From Gimesia aquarii (lineage in GTDB: Bacteria; Planctomycetota; Planctomycetia; Planctomycetales; Planctomycetaceae), in contig NZ_CP037422.1 in assembly GCF_007748175.1 (NCBI RefSeq), positions 5,844,334 to 5,908,333 on the forward strand: 64,000 bases of DNA. Direction: 5' to 3'. The notes beneath the pieces are model-generated. The model was not told the origin of the DNA. It did not search any database and worked only from the letters and a program-made list of their open reading frames with translations. Shown in pieces: positions 46,072 through 54,747 of the stretch (position 1 is its first letter; every line of letters begins with the position of its first letter). A program made the translations under genes and the position numbers.

Positions 46072-47895
46072 TTAATTTTTAACAGCTGTCAATTCTTTTG
46101 GAGTTGCTCGGATTAACTTGGGGTCCCCCCAAACAAAGCGGTCTCCCACATTCTGCCCTTTTCCGAAGTCAACAGTCAAAGTTAATGTTTCGCAACCGGT
46201 GATATCCAGGCTGAGCGGTTCCTGCTTAGTTGTAATCGTAAATTCTTTCTTTTCATAAATCGTTTTACCATCAGCAGTAATCGTTACATCCACATTGCCA
46301 AGGTGCCCTGAACCATTTTGGAGTCCAATCGTTGAGTGAAATCGTTCAAAATTCTTTCCCAATGAATAAACCAACTTGGTTCTGGAATGTACACACAAGC
46401 CTTTCTGAAATACTTTCTTACCAATCTGAAGTGGAAGACCTGAGAACGACTTATTCACTTGATAGGGATAAGTCTGATTGAAAAAAGGAACCTGTTCAAC
46501 AGACTGAGGAACTAACTCTGTTAACGGAACTGAGCGCGCATTTACCGTTTTAATCCCTGTAATGTTGTCTTTGGAAACCGTGAGCTGATTTCCCCAGGGC
46601 ATCTTAATGATAACATTCGATCCTTTATCGAGAGTCACTTCTCCTGGAATTTTCGAAGCCCCAGTCAAGTTGACTACACTTTGTAATAAAAGAGAGGACT
46701 CATTTTTGAACCGGTTTTTATGCAGAACTAACCCTACTATTCGATCTAGGCTCACTTCTCGTTCCTGTCCCTGGTACCTAAAAAGCAAATTCTGTTCTTT
46801 TACCCCGATCACTTCACCTGAAACACGGTGCACATTGCCATCTTTCGTCAATACATATGCAGAATCTTCCGTCTTGGACTCGTCCTTTCGATCTGCTCTC
46901 CAGTTTTTTTTCTTATTAGTCTGGATCTTCCAAAGTTCGTGAAGTGCACTTGGCTTTAATGCAACATCGATTTCCTTATCAGCCACTTGGAATCGGAAAG
47001 TCACTTCGTCTTTGGTCCATGCTGTGATATTTCCCGTCAATTTACCCTGTTGCGAAAAAGTGATGCGCCAGCCAGAGTCGTTCTTACTTTTAGCTTGTTT
47101 GGTAAGTTCTCTGGGATAAGCACCAATATAAAACTTCGCTTTACTGTTTTTATCTGTTTCAATATAAAATGTATATTCTCCATCTTTTGTAATGCGGAGT
47201 AATCCTTCGTAAACAAAACCAAAGTGGATCGCGCTGCGGCGTGTTAGTAATGCGAGACGAGGAACTGTTCCATATTTTTTAACGGGAATATGCATCAAAT
47301 CATGAATGGACTTTACTTCTTTGGGCGGCTTCCACTCCATTAACTGATAAGCAATACTTGACTCTGCTTTCTTGACTGTTATTGGCAGACGATATCCCTC
47401 TTTATCGATTTGGTAGTTTTGAGGATGAATTGCCCGAATTTCATCATTGACACGATATAACATTCCCTGTGGCACAACAGCTTTTTTTATGTTGGGTCCT
47501 GACATCGAAATATTTAGTTTTGCAAATCCCACGGTATGATAGTAGGGAAGAGTGAAACGATGAAAACCTTTCCTCAGTTTTACTTTTCCAGATCGGGGAC
47601 CTTTTGAATAGCTAGGTTTTTCTCCATCAATCAATAATTGACTAAGATCCTTCGGCAGGGCTGGTTGTATAAAATCATAGGACGTCACATCAAATATATT
47701 TATTTTTTTTGATGATTTACCTACTTGAACCGTCAAAGCCTTAGAATCAATCGAACGGATTTCGCCTGAGATTTTCTTCCCGTCATAAAGTATGATCTGA
47801 TCCGCTAAAGCTGAAGAACAAATGGAAATAAACAGAGTGTATCCCACGATAGGAATCAGGCGACTAATTTGACTCAGCGAAATCTTTAAAAACAT
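46072..47895 (-). CDS. Secreted NPCBM-domain protein
   Basis: 607 residues with a signal peptide (IVGYTLFISICSSALAD). Residues about 35-70 form a small beta domain of the Sm-like look (LYDGKKISGEIRSIDSKALTV), repeated later as GNVHRVSGEVIGVKEQNLLF. A middle part with GFVYEGLLRITKDGEYTFYIETDKNSKAKFYIG resembles PA14. The C-terminal domain, YPYQVNKSFSGLPLQIGKKVFQKGLCVHSRTKLVYSLG to DRFVWGDPKLI, is the NPCBM (new putative carbohydrate-binding module) seen in many planctomycete secreted proteins. It starts 4 bases after the preceding small gene. Suggests glycan binding at the surface. Confidence 0.83.
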   Translation of the reverse strand: MFLKISLSQISRLIPIVGYTLFISICSSALADQIILYDGKKISGEIRSIDSKALTVQVGKSSKKINIFDVTSYDFIQPALPKDLSQLLIDGEKPSYSKGPRSGKVKLRKGFHRFTLPYYHTVGFAKLNISMSGPNIKKAVVPQGMLYRVNDEIRAIHPQNYQIDKEGYRLPITVKKAESSIAYQLMEWKPPKEVKSIHDLMHIPVKKYGTVPRLALLTRRSAIHFGFVYEGLLRITKDGEYTFYIETDKNSKAKFYIGAYPRELTKQAKSKNDSGWRITFSQQGKLTGNITAWTKDEVTFRFQVADKEIDVALKPSALHELWKIQTNKKKNWRADRKDESKTEDSAYVLTKDGNVHRVSGEVIGVKEQNLLFRYQGQEREVSLDRIVGLVLHKNRFKNESSLLLQSVVNLTGASKIPGEVTLDKGSNVIIKMPWGNQLTVSKDNITGIKTVNARSVPLTELVPQSVEQVPFFNQTYPYQVNKSFSGLPLQIGKKVFQKGLCVHSRTKLVYSLGKNFERFHSTIGLQNGSGHLGNVDVTITADGKTIYEKKEFTITTKQEPLSLDITGCETLTLTVDFGKGQNVGDRFVWGDPKLIRATPKELTAVKN

Positions 47896-47899
47896 TGAA

Positions 47900-48556
47900 T
47901 TACTCTTGTCTCTCAGAAGAGGTTTTATTTTTTTCTACTGCTTGATTACGTGCTAAACGACGAAAATAATCTGTGAGAATATCTTCATAGCCTGGAGGAA
48001 ACCCTTCTGTACGAGACTGAAGTATTTTCTCGCGTTGTTTGGGAGTGAGATCTGCCCAATTTCTTCCTTTTTTATCAGGCGCTTTCAATTTTCCTTGACC
48101 GCCAGGACCTCCTGCCAATGTAGAGGAATTTGCGGGACGGGTCGGATTCGAACCTGCTCCTCCACCACCTTTACATGATTTTTCCAACATTTCAATTAAT
48201 GTGTCCAGACGCGTAATAATACGTGGTTGTGTTGTCTTCACAGGCTGCTTCGTTTGCCCTTTATCAAAATCATTGATCACAGACTTCACATCAGTTTGAA
48301 TATTCTTGAATGGGTCTTTTAACCAGGCATCATCACGAACCAGTGATAATAGGTCTTGCTTTGGCGGTAGTTGAACCGGCAATCCCTTTCCAGATGCTAC
48401 TTTTGGTTTGGCCGCTTCGATGGCACCTGTAGCTGGTTTCGAATCTTTTTCTTCACCAAATGCACTCTGATTAATGAACACAAAGTTTAGGAAACACAAA
48501 ATCGAGAAAGTGAGGCATGTAAATGTGACTGGCATCTTTAAAGTTGATCGATTCAT
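47900..48556 (-). CDS. Small secreted protein of MoxR clusters
   Basis: 218 residues from ATG 48556, which overlaps the stop of the preceding gene by one base (TAATG) and is preceded by GGAGG 6 bases upstream. Signal peptide: FTCLTFSILCFLNFVFINQSAFGE. Middle: two charged Lys/Pro segments and IITRLDTLIEMLEKSCKGGGGAGSN. The last 40 residues (NWADLTPKQREKILQSRTEGFPPGYEDILTDYFRRLAR) form a helical block that I recall as typical of a family attached to MoxR/VWA clusters in planctomycetes. Function unknown; probably a periplasmic partner of the coiled-coil protein. Confidence 0.78.
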   Translation of the reverse strand: MNRSTLKMPVTFTCLTFSILCFLNFVFINQSAFGEEKDSKPATGAIEAAKPKVASGKGLPVQLPPKQDLLSLVRDDAWLKDPFKNIQTDVKSVINDFDKGQTKQPVKTTQPRIITRLDTLIEMLEKSCKGGGGAGSNPTRPANSSTLAGGPGGQGKLKAPDKKGRNWADLTPKQREKILQSRTEGFPPGYEDILTDYFRRLARNQAVEKNKTSSERQE

Positions 48557-50016
48557 TATTGACCTCCTGACAGACAATGAGGACAGGTCAGACTATGTAA
48601 CCGTCCGGTGATCGTGTCGATTTCTTTTTGGCGAATTAAAAGCAGGTCGAGTCGCTCTTTTGACGCTGTTTTTGAGACTTTTTTCTGATCGATGAGTTTA
48701 TCCAGATTTTCAGTACGCTGATGAACTGAATACTGCATCCAGCGCAACATCTTTACTTCCGCCAATAATTTGTTTTTATTACCTTTGCAACCTTTGCATT
48801 GACCACCTTGTTTATTAGATGGTCGAGAAGCTTCGATCATTGCATCAAGTAATGCTTGAAGGTCTTCTTCAATTTGTCGTTGATCGGTAATCATTTCTTT
48901 ATCGGCCTGGCTGCGAAGTAAGCCTTCATTGACCAATTCCATTTGTTCTCGCACGGCCCCTAAAGCAACTGGCAATACCATACTAAAGCGTGTTAATTCA
49001 CAAAGCTCAATTGATTCTGAACAGAGGTTGATAATCTTTTCTTCAGAATTCGATAACCGTCTGACAGAAACGAGTGCTTGTTTCTGCTTTTGGGCAACTC
49101 GGTTCTGCAATTTGGTCGTGACCTGACGGACCTGTTTTTGCTGAGTAATCATGTCTTGTAATTGGTCCATCACCCGTTGCCGTGCAAGTGATTCAACTTC
49201 TTTACGAAGCTGTTCTTCAAGTTTTTTCGTTTCCTTTTCCGCATTGCTAAGTTGTTCGATCGCCTTTTTTTGTTCTTTAGAAGCGGGCTTTGGTTTTGAC
49301 TCTCCTAATTTTTTACAAGCACCACCCATACATTTGCCAGCACCCGCGAGTGATTGGCAAATACCTTTGGATGCAGCCCCATACTCACGGAGTAATTGTT
49401 CCAAATTTTCAGCAGATTTCTGATTTCGTTGTTCGCTGGTTTTAAGAGCTGCGAGGTTTTTCTTATTATCTTTTTTTGCTTGTTGATCTAGCGTATTTGA
49501 AAGCTGTAATTCTTCTTTTTTGAGTAGCTTACTAAGTGTCTCTCGCGATTCAATCAACTTCCTTAACTGCTCCAGTTTCAATTCCAATCCAATATCCGCA
49601 GTTAACAGCAGTTTCTTGAGTTCTTCCAGTAATACCAGAATCTCCTTCTGTTCTTTACTGGCTTGGTCTAATTTCAGATCATCTAACAACTTCGATGCCT
49701 CACCCATACGATCCAAAATTAGATGTTCCCGTGCTTTGCGGAGACCCATTAAAAGCCGCGCTGCATCTTCTGGTTGTGAGTCACGAATTAGCTTGGAGAG
49801 TCGGAACATGCGTTCTTCCAGTTCTCCCATATGTGCTTTCGCTTTTTCCTGCTCAAATTGGATCCGCTGCTGCGGAGGAACTTTCACCTTACTTGTTTTA
49901 CTCGAAGATTTTGAAGTTGTTTCTGCTTTTTCTGCAGCATTGACGGATGCAATGAGTCCAATTGCCACCACGGTTAGCATTAGCCCTAAACAATTGAATG
50001 TTTGTTTCTTCCACAT
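48556..50016 (-). CDS. Secreted coiled-coil protein with Cys pairs
   Basis: 486 residues. Signal peptide: FNCLGLMLTVVAIGLIASVNAAEK. Nearly everything after is charged helix (long heptad-like runs, EELKKLLLTADIGLELKLEQLRKL and onward), so a periplasmic coiled coil is likely. Cys pairs are placed at interesting points: GICQSLAGAGKCMGGACKK in the middle, CKGCKG near residue 410, and CPHC at the very C-terminus (SLTCPHCLSGGQ). They could bind zinc or form disulfides. Neighbours are the membrane-anchored coiled-coil protein upstream and the small secreted protein downstream, all in one operon. Confidence 0.78.
   Translation of the reverse strand: MWKKQTFNCLGLMLTVVAIGLIASVNAAEKAETTSKSSSKTSKVKVPPQQRIQFEQEKAKAHMGELEERMFRLSKLIRDSQPEDAARLLMGLRKAREHLILDRMGEASKLLDDLKLDQASKEQKEILVLLEELKKLLLTADIGLELKLEQLRKLIESRETLSKLLKKEELQLSNTLDQQAKKDNKKNLAALKTSEQRNQKSAENLEQLLREYGAASKGICQSLAGAGKCMGGACKKLGESKPKPASKEQKKAIEQLSNAEKETKKLEEQLRKEVESLARQRVMDQLQDMITQQKQVRQVTTKLQNRVAQKQKQALVSVRRLSNSEEKIINLCSESIELCELTRFSMVLPVALGAVREQMELVNEGLLRSQADKEMITDQRQIEEDLQALLDAMIEASRPSNKQGGQCKGCKGNKNKLLAEVKMLRWMQYSVHQRTENLDKLIDQKKVSKTASKERLDLLLIRQKEIDTITGRLHSLTCPHCLSGGQ
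48563..48567 (-). promoter_or_regulatory. Ribosome binding site of the small secreted protein gene
   Basis: GGAGG on the minus strand inside the last codons of the coiled-coil gene, 6 bases before ATG 48556, which shares one base with the TAA stop. This fixes the start and indicates translational coupling. Confidence 0.75.
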
Positions 50017-50093
50017 ATCCCGCGTCTCCCTAACAGGTGGTTTATTAAAACCGAATGGTAATCAGCCGGAAACCGACTGCCTGTAATCTTGTT

Positions 50094-52280
50094 TTACTTA
50101 TCAAAAATGGAATCGACCTGTTTCTTCTTCAGTTCTTCAGTTTTTTCTTTGACGAGTTGTTCCAGCTTAATAACGGCGTTTAATTGATTCACAACGTCGA
50201 TAAAGCTATCCCACTGCGCCATATTGTTTAATATTTTATCCAATGACTTTAAAATTTCGTCCTGTTTAGTCGTCATTTGCTCCATTGATTCAGGAGTTTG
50301 ACTCCGCAATGTTTCGAGTGCCTGTCTTTGCTGTTCCATTTCGCGTTGATGCAAGTCCTCTAGTGGTTTCAGTACTGTTTGTGATATCAACTGATATGTT
50401 TCTTCGCCTCCGAGTTGATTCAGTTTCATTTCATCTACAGACCCATTCAAAGCATGACTAACCTGTCCGACTTCACGGCGTGCCAATTGGTGCATTCGCA
50501 TCCAATCAGCGGCCTGTTCCAGACTGGTTGCCAGTTTCAATTGGTCTCGTAAAGCCTCTGCTTGATCTCGTGTCTTTCGAAGGCGCGATCGTAGTTGTTG
50601 TTGACGCAACAAAATTTCCCGAAAAAGTTCTTCCGGTTTCACTATCCGAAAGACTAACTGCCTCGAACTTGTTTTTTGTACTCCGGTATAACAATTATCT
50701 TCTGCATGGCTTTGAAAGGTGATTACCGCCCCTGGGTTCAATTTCATCTCTGCTATCGAAACCTGTTTTTCTTCATCAATTACGGTTTCCACTGCGGGTT
50801 CTGCAGGACCATACACAGGGTATTTACTTTTAGCTTCTGGTTTCGACTGGTCTGTACTTTTTGTTCCTCCAAACTCCAGATCTTCTGCCTTTGGTGTTAC
50901 TTCTTGATCCGTTGTAGACGTAGCTCCCAATAGAGGAATCATCGACGTCATATGAACCAAACGAATTCCAAAATCATCTTGGGCAATCAGGGAAAATGGA
51001 ATGGTCGCTTTTGCTGTTATACGCTGTCGTACTCCTGAATAGCGAAAACTCAATCGAGGACTACGATCCGGCTGCACTCCAATGGAAACAGGTCTTGGAT
51101 GCGAATTGATGTCGTGTTCCGCAGACTGCAATATCAACTTGAAATTTACGGGCTTCTTATGAGACCATTTTGTCTTAAAATGCGTGTCGTCTGTTTTCAC
51201 CCATTGTAACGAAACGTTCTCAGAATCAACGTCAATATGGCGTACTTTCACGTTTGTGGTTAATTCCAGTGTCACTTTTGAATGCGGCAGTAATCTCACA
51301 TTTCCCTCACTGGCAGAGAAATGAGACACAAATGGTTCTGATAAACGAGGATGCGTCGCTATAATCTTCAAATCCGTTATTCGGGGACGGTCAATAGGAA
51401 TAATTTGAAATGATTCCGTCTCATCATCACCTCCCCAGGCATACGCTTCGACCGGAAGTTGTAAAGGAGGAAGTTCATATCGAAAATCGCCAGTCTGAAA
51501 GCGATTCATCGTGATGGTTTCGCTCTCTCCATCGTCGCTCTGAATATGTAGCCACACACTTTCCGTCGTTTCTCCTGTATCATTTGCACGGATTTGCAAA
51601 GTTGCTGTTTCCCCTCTTGGAATCACCCATTGCCCCTCTTCCAACCCCACAACAGTCAATTGAGTATCGCGTGGCCATGGTTCATTTGAACCAAGCAGCC
51701 AGCGTTGTCCCCACAACCTGGCTGTATCTGGAAGGGCAAGAACAAAACAGGCAGGCAGCAGAAATGTAATCAGCAAAGCCAACAGACAATTTCTGGTATG
51801 GCGTGGATCAATCGATTCCTGAAATGGATAATGACTGAGTTGCTGATAATTGTGCTGCACGGCTTGTTCGATCATCGGCAGCGACTGTTCTCTTTCCATC
51901 AAATGATTCGGCAGTTGTAATACACTGGCCACACGTGGGGCAATTGCCTGTTCAGCTGGCACTTTCTTTGATTGGTCAATCAAATTTGCAATTTCAATCG
52001 GCGAAAGCGATACTTGCAGAGGCAGAAAAAAATAGCGGTATATCAGATAACCAACGGCGCTTAATCCCACAAGAAAATAGAGCACACGTGTTACCAGGCT
52101 CAGTTCCAGCCACCAATCAAATAACAAAGAGAAACAAGCTAGCGCTAAAATGGCTATTAGTACTCGAGCGGTTGCTTCGAGGATCGTATGACGGCGTAAT
52201 GAACCAGCGACGACTTCCAGTTTTTGAGAAATCGTATTTTGGAACGATTTGAATTCATCAGGCCGTTCAATGCTGGACAT
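50094..52280 (-). CDS. Membrane protein with extracytoplasmic beta domain and coiled coil (DUF4175-like)
   Basis: 728 residues. Two helices near the N-terminus (VLIAILALACFSLLFDWW and VLYFLVGLSAVGYLIYRYFF) and one near residue 185 (LLALLITFLLPACFVLA). A beta-rich extracytoplasmic part (about 200-420) follows, then a long charged coiled coil with Gln-rich segments (RQQQLRSRLRKTRDQAEALRDQ). The plan resembles DUF4175-type proteins of MoxR/VWA clusters. No enzyme motif. ATG at 52280 has GGAG 9 bases upstream. It lies 36 bases after the second VWA gene and 77 before the secreted coiled-coil gene. Confidence 0.75.
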   Translation of the reverse strand: MSSIERPDEFKSFQNTISQKLEVVAGSLRRHTILEATARVLIAILALACFSLLFDWWLELSLVTRVLYFLVGLSAVGYLIYRYFFLPLQVSLSPIEIANLIDQSKKVPAEQAIAPRVASVLQLPNHLMEREQSLPMIEQAVQHNYQQLSHYPFQESIDPRHTRNCLLALLITFLLPACFVLALPDTARLWGQRWLLGSNEPWPRDTQLTVVGLEEGQWVIPRGETATLQIRANDTGETTESVWLHIQSDDGESETITMNRFQTGDFRYELPPLQLPVEAYAWGGDDETESFQIIPIDRPRITDLKIIATHPRLSEPFVSHFSASEGNVRLLPHSKVTLELTTNVKVRHIDVDSENVSLQWVKTDDTHFKTKWSHKKPVNFKLILQSAEHDINSHPRPVSIGVQPDRSPRLSFRYSGVRQRITAKATIPFSLIAQDDFGIRLVHMTSMIPLLGATSTTDQEVTPKAEDLEFGGTKSTDQSKPEAKSKYPVYGPAEPAVETVIDEEKQVSIAEMKLNPGAVITFQSHAEDNCYTGVQKTSSRQLVFRIVKPEELFREILLRQQQLRSRLRKTRDQAEALRDQLKLATSLEQAADWMRMHQLARREVGQVSHALNGSVDEMKLNQLGGEETYQLISQTVLKPLEDLHQREMEQQRQALETLRSQTPESMEQMTTKQDEILKSLDKILNNMAQWDSFIDVVNQLNAVIKLEQLVKEKTEELKKKQVDSIFDK

Positions 52281-52316
52281 AACATTAACTCCAGAGGTTG
52301 CTCATTTGAGACCTAC

Positions 52317-54731
52317 CTAAATGAGGCGACACCACTTCCTCATAATCCACTCGGTAACCAGTAAACCAAAAATCAAAATATAAAACAGGGGAGCATCCCA
52401 GATTTCCTGTCGTTGCTCAAGCAAGCGGGAGACCTGCTTGATTTTAAAGGCATCAACAATCTCATTTGCTTCAGACAGTTGATAAACACGGCCTCCTGTA
52501 GAAACCGCCATTGTCTGTAAAAATGCTTCATCCAATGCGGGGTTCTCCAGCTCTTTATTGGGAAATTCCACTTTAATCGGAAGCGTAGCAGTTTTTACTG
52601 TTGCTCCAGCGGCTTCGTCTCCTAACCAGACTCGGACAAAATATGTTCCAGGCTGAGGTACCGGAAAGGTTGCAGAAAATTCGCCAGCTTTGTTTCCCGC
52701 GGTTAATGTCAAAGGAATTGGCTGATCATCACCCCGTTCGACATCACCATACAATCTTTGCAGGCCAGGCTCCATTTGTGATTCATCCAGAAAACGGGCA
52801 ATGATCTTCGCCTGACTGCCGGGCTGATACGTTGCCTGAGGTGTCGAAAGTCGAAACGGGTAATTTCCACCCAGTTGTTTGCTGCGGCCAGCTCGATCAA
52901 TCACACGTGCCCAGAATCCATCAAAAAACTGTTCGTCCAGATAACGCCAACGATAGGTACTGTCAAAGCCAATAAAAATTGACCAACCAGGTCCCACACG
53001 CTGTGAGGCAATCAACACTTCCTGACCATATTCATTCCGCATACGGGGATCTGCGTGAACAGCTAGTACGGTTGCCCCGGGTTTTGCTTTTGTGACAGGA
53101 AAATGCCAATACATACCAGGCAGGTTATTTAAAACTTCTTCGTTTGCTTGACGATCACTAGAAAATGTAAATATGGGATCCTGAAATCCCTGATCGGTCA
53201 CATCTAATTTCCAGGGAGAGCGGGCACTCAAGCGAATTTGTACCTGAGAACGGAACAGCCCCGGTTCTCGGATCACAGGCAGTAGATTCAACCAGCCTAA
53301 AGAAGGATCCGATTGACGATCAAACATTTGTGCTGTCTGCATTTCTCCTGCGATATAAACAAGACCTCCGCCTGCTTTCGTGACAAAATTACTTAATAAT
53401 TCTGGGAAATTTACTGGCCACTGCGTGGGATCAGGATCGTACAAGATCACACAGTCATAATCGTTGAGCTCTGCCTGAGTGACCGGCAAACGACGAATGG
53501 GTAAATCGCCTGGATGTTCATATGTTTTGTCAGCAGCCATCAGCCAGGATGATAAATTGATCTGTCGATCTCGGAGAAACGTATTGCGTAAAAATTGAAC
53601 TTCCGGAAAGGTAGAACCGGCAATAAACAGTACATTCAATCGCTGGCGGATCACACGTACTTCAGCAGATGCGAGATTATCATCCTGTGAGATTTCCGGC
53701 CCCGCGTCCATGATCTTAGCACGAAATTCGAGTTTCCCTGTTTTTGTCTCACTAAATTCATAATTTCGAGGCTGTAACGATCCTTCCAAGTTCAACACGA
53801 TGTCTTCGCGTGAAAATTCCTGCCAGGGACCACCATTTCTGCGTTGTTCAATTAATAAAGTCGCTGGCTCTGACTCCATTCCCCGTGACTCAATGTGAAT
53901 CGTCAACTGATTTGTATCTTGTACAAAAACGACCGGGCTCACTTCCACCTGACTAATTGCCACGTTCCTGGGACCATCGGTGGTTCCGACACCAACAGTC
54001 ACAAGGGGAACTCCTTCGTCTGACAACATCTGCAATACTTCTTCGGGAGGCTCACCAGCTGTCGACTGTCCATCGCTTACCAATAGGACGCCCGATAAAG
54101 GCATTCCCGTATAGGACAACAGTGCCTGTCTGAGTGAACTGGCTATCGCAGTGGCATTGCCAGCAGCATTCCATTCCTCAGAAAGTTTCAATGATTCGGG
54201 ATTAAACTTATCTGAAAATTCGTGCAAATGAACTGTGCGTGTTCCCTCCGCAGAAAGCGATTTGAGAAATGACTCATTAATCAGTTTCTTAGTGAGTTCT
54301 ATTCGATTCATATTTCGCAACGTATCTGTGTCTGCAGACATTCCCAACTTACGTGACACTTCAGTCGCTTTTGCTTCGTCTTTCCACGCGTCTTTTAACG
54401 ACATCGAATGTGAGGTGTCCAACAGGACCAACAAATGCGAAGGGATTTTTTCCTCTTTGCTTAGCACCAGTATCGGTTCCAGCAACATTGCAATCACTAA
54501 GAAGACAATCGAAATGCGAATGGTATAAAGCAGAGTGCGGCGAAGGAGTGGAACTTGCTGTGCATCACGTTTATAAAGCCACCAGCCACCGACAGATAGC
54601 ACTAACATTGCCAATATCAAGAGCAGCATCCAGTCACCTGAAGGAAGACCGACCCATTGGGCGGACCAGTGTCCTCCTTCGGTCCAGGACGAAGACTGAA
54701 TGCCAAATAAAAATTCCAGAAACTTATTCAA
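52317..54731 (-). CDS. Membrane VWA protein with GATase-like domain
   Basis: 804 residues from TTG 54731, supported by GAGAG about 8 bases upstream; the frame is open to 54842, which would overlap the preceding gene. Two membrane helices near the N-terminus and a last helix at the C-terminus (APLFYILIFGLLVTEWIM). VWA with intact MIDAS start DTSHSMS and later LVSDGQSTAGE. Then beta-sandwich repeats and a class I glutamine-amidotransferase-like domain without catalytic Cys (NVLFIAGSTFPEVQFLRN, CVILYDPDP, GGGLVYIAGE). Typical of planctomycete MoxR clusters, where it is thought to sit at the membrane. Confidence 0.86.
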   Translation of the reverse strand: MNKFLEFLFGIQSSSWTEGGHWSAQWVGLPSGDWMLLLILAMLVLSVGGWWLYKRDAQQVPLLRRTLLYTIRISIVFLVIAMLLEPILVLSKEEKIPSHLLVLLDTSHSMSLKDAWKDEAKATEVSRKLGMSADTDTLRNMNRIELTKKLINESFLKSLSAEGTRTVHLHEFSDKFNPESLKLSEEWNAAGNATAIASSLRQALLSYTGMPLSGVLLVSDGQSTAGEPPEEVLQMLSDEGVPLVTVGVGTTDGPRNVAISQVEVSPVVFVQDTNQLTIHIESRGMESEPATLLIEQRRNGGPWQEFSREDIVLNLEGSLQPRNYEFSETKTGKLEFRAKIMDAGPEISQDDNLASAEVRVIRQRLNVLFIAGSTFPEVQFLRNTFLRDRQINLSSWLMAADKTYEHPGDLPIRRLPVTQAELNDYDCVILYDPDPTQWPVNFPELLSNFVTKAGGGLVYIAGEMQTAQMFDRQSDPSLGWLNLLPVIREPGLFRSQVQIRLSARSPWKLDVTDQGFQDPIFTFSSDRQANEEVLNNLPGMYWHFPVTKAKPGATVLAVHADPRMRNEYGQEVLIASQRVGPGWSIFIGFDSTYRWRYLDEQFFDGFWARVIDRAGRSKQLGGNYPFRLSTPQATYQPGSQAKIIARFLDESQMEPGLQRLYGDVERGDDQPIPLTLTAGNKAGEFSATFPVPQPGTYFVRVWLGDEAAGATVKTATLPIKVEFPNKELENPALDEAFLQTMAVSTGGRVYQLSEANEIVDAFKIKQVSRLLEQRQEIWDAPLFYILIFGLLVTEWIMRKWCRLI

Positions 54732-54747
54732 TTTTAAATCTCTCAGT

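Noticed and set aside
49520-50086. Ser/Cys-rich 188-codon frame on the plus strand opposite the secreted coiled-coil gene
   Set aside because: Shadow of the real gene on the other strand; Ser-rich composition is the reverse image of its Lys/Glu/Leu codons.
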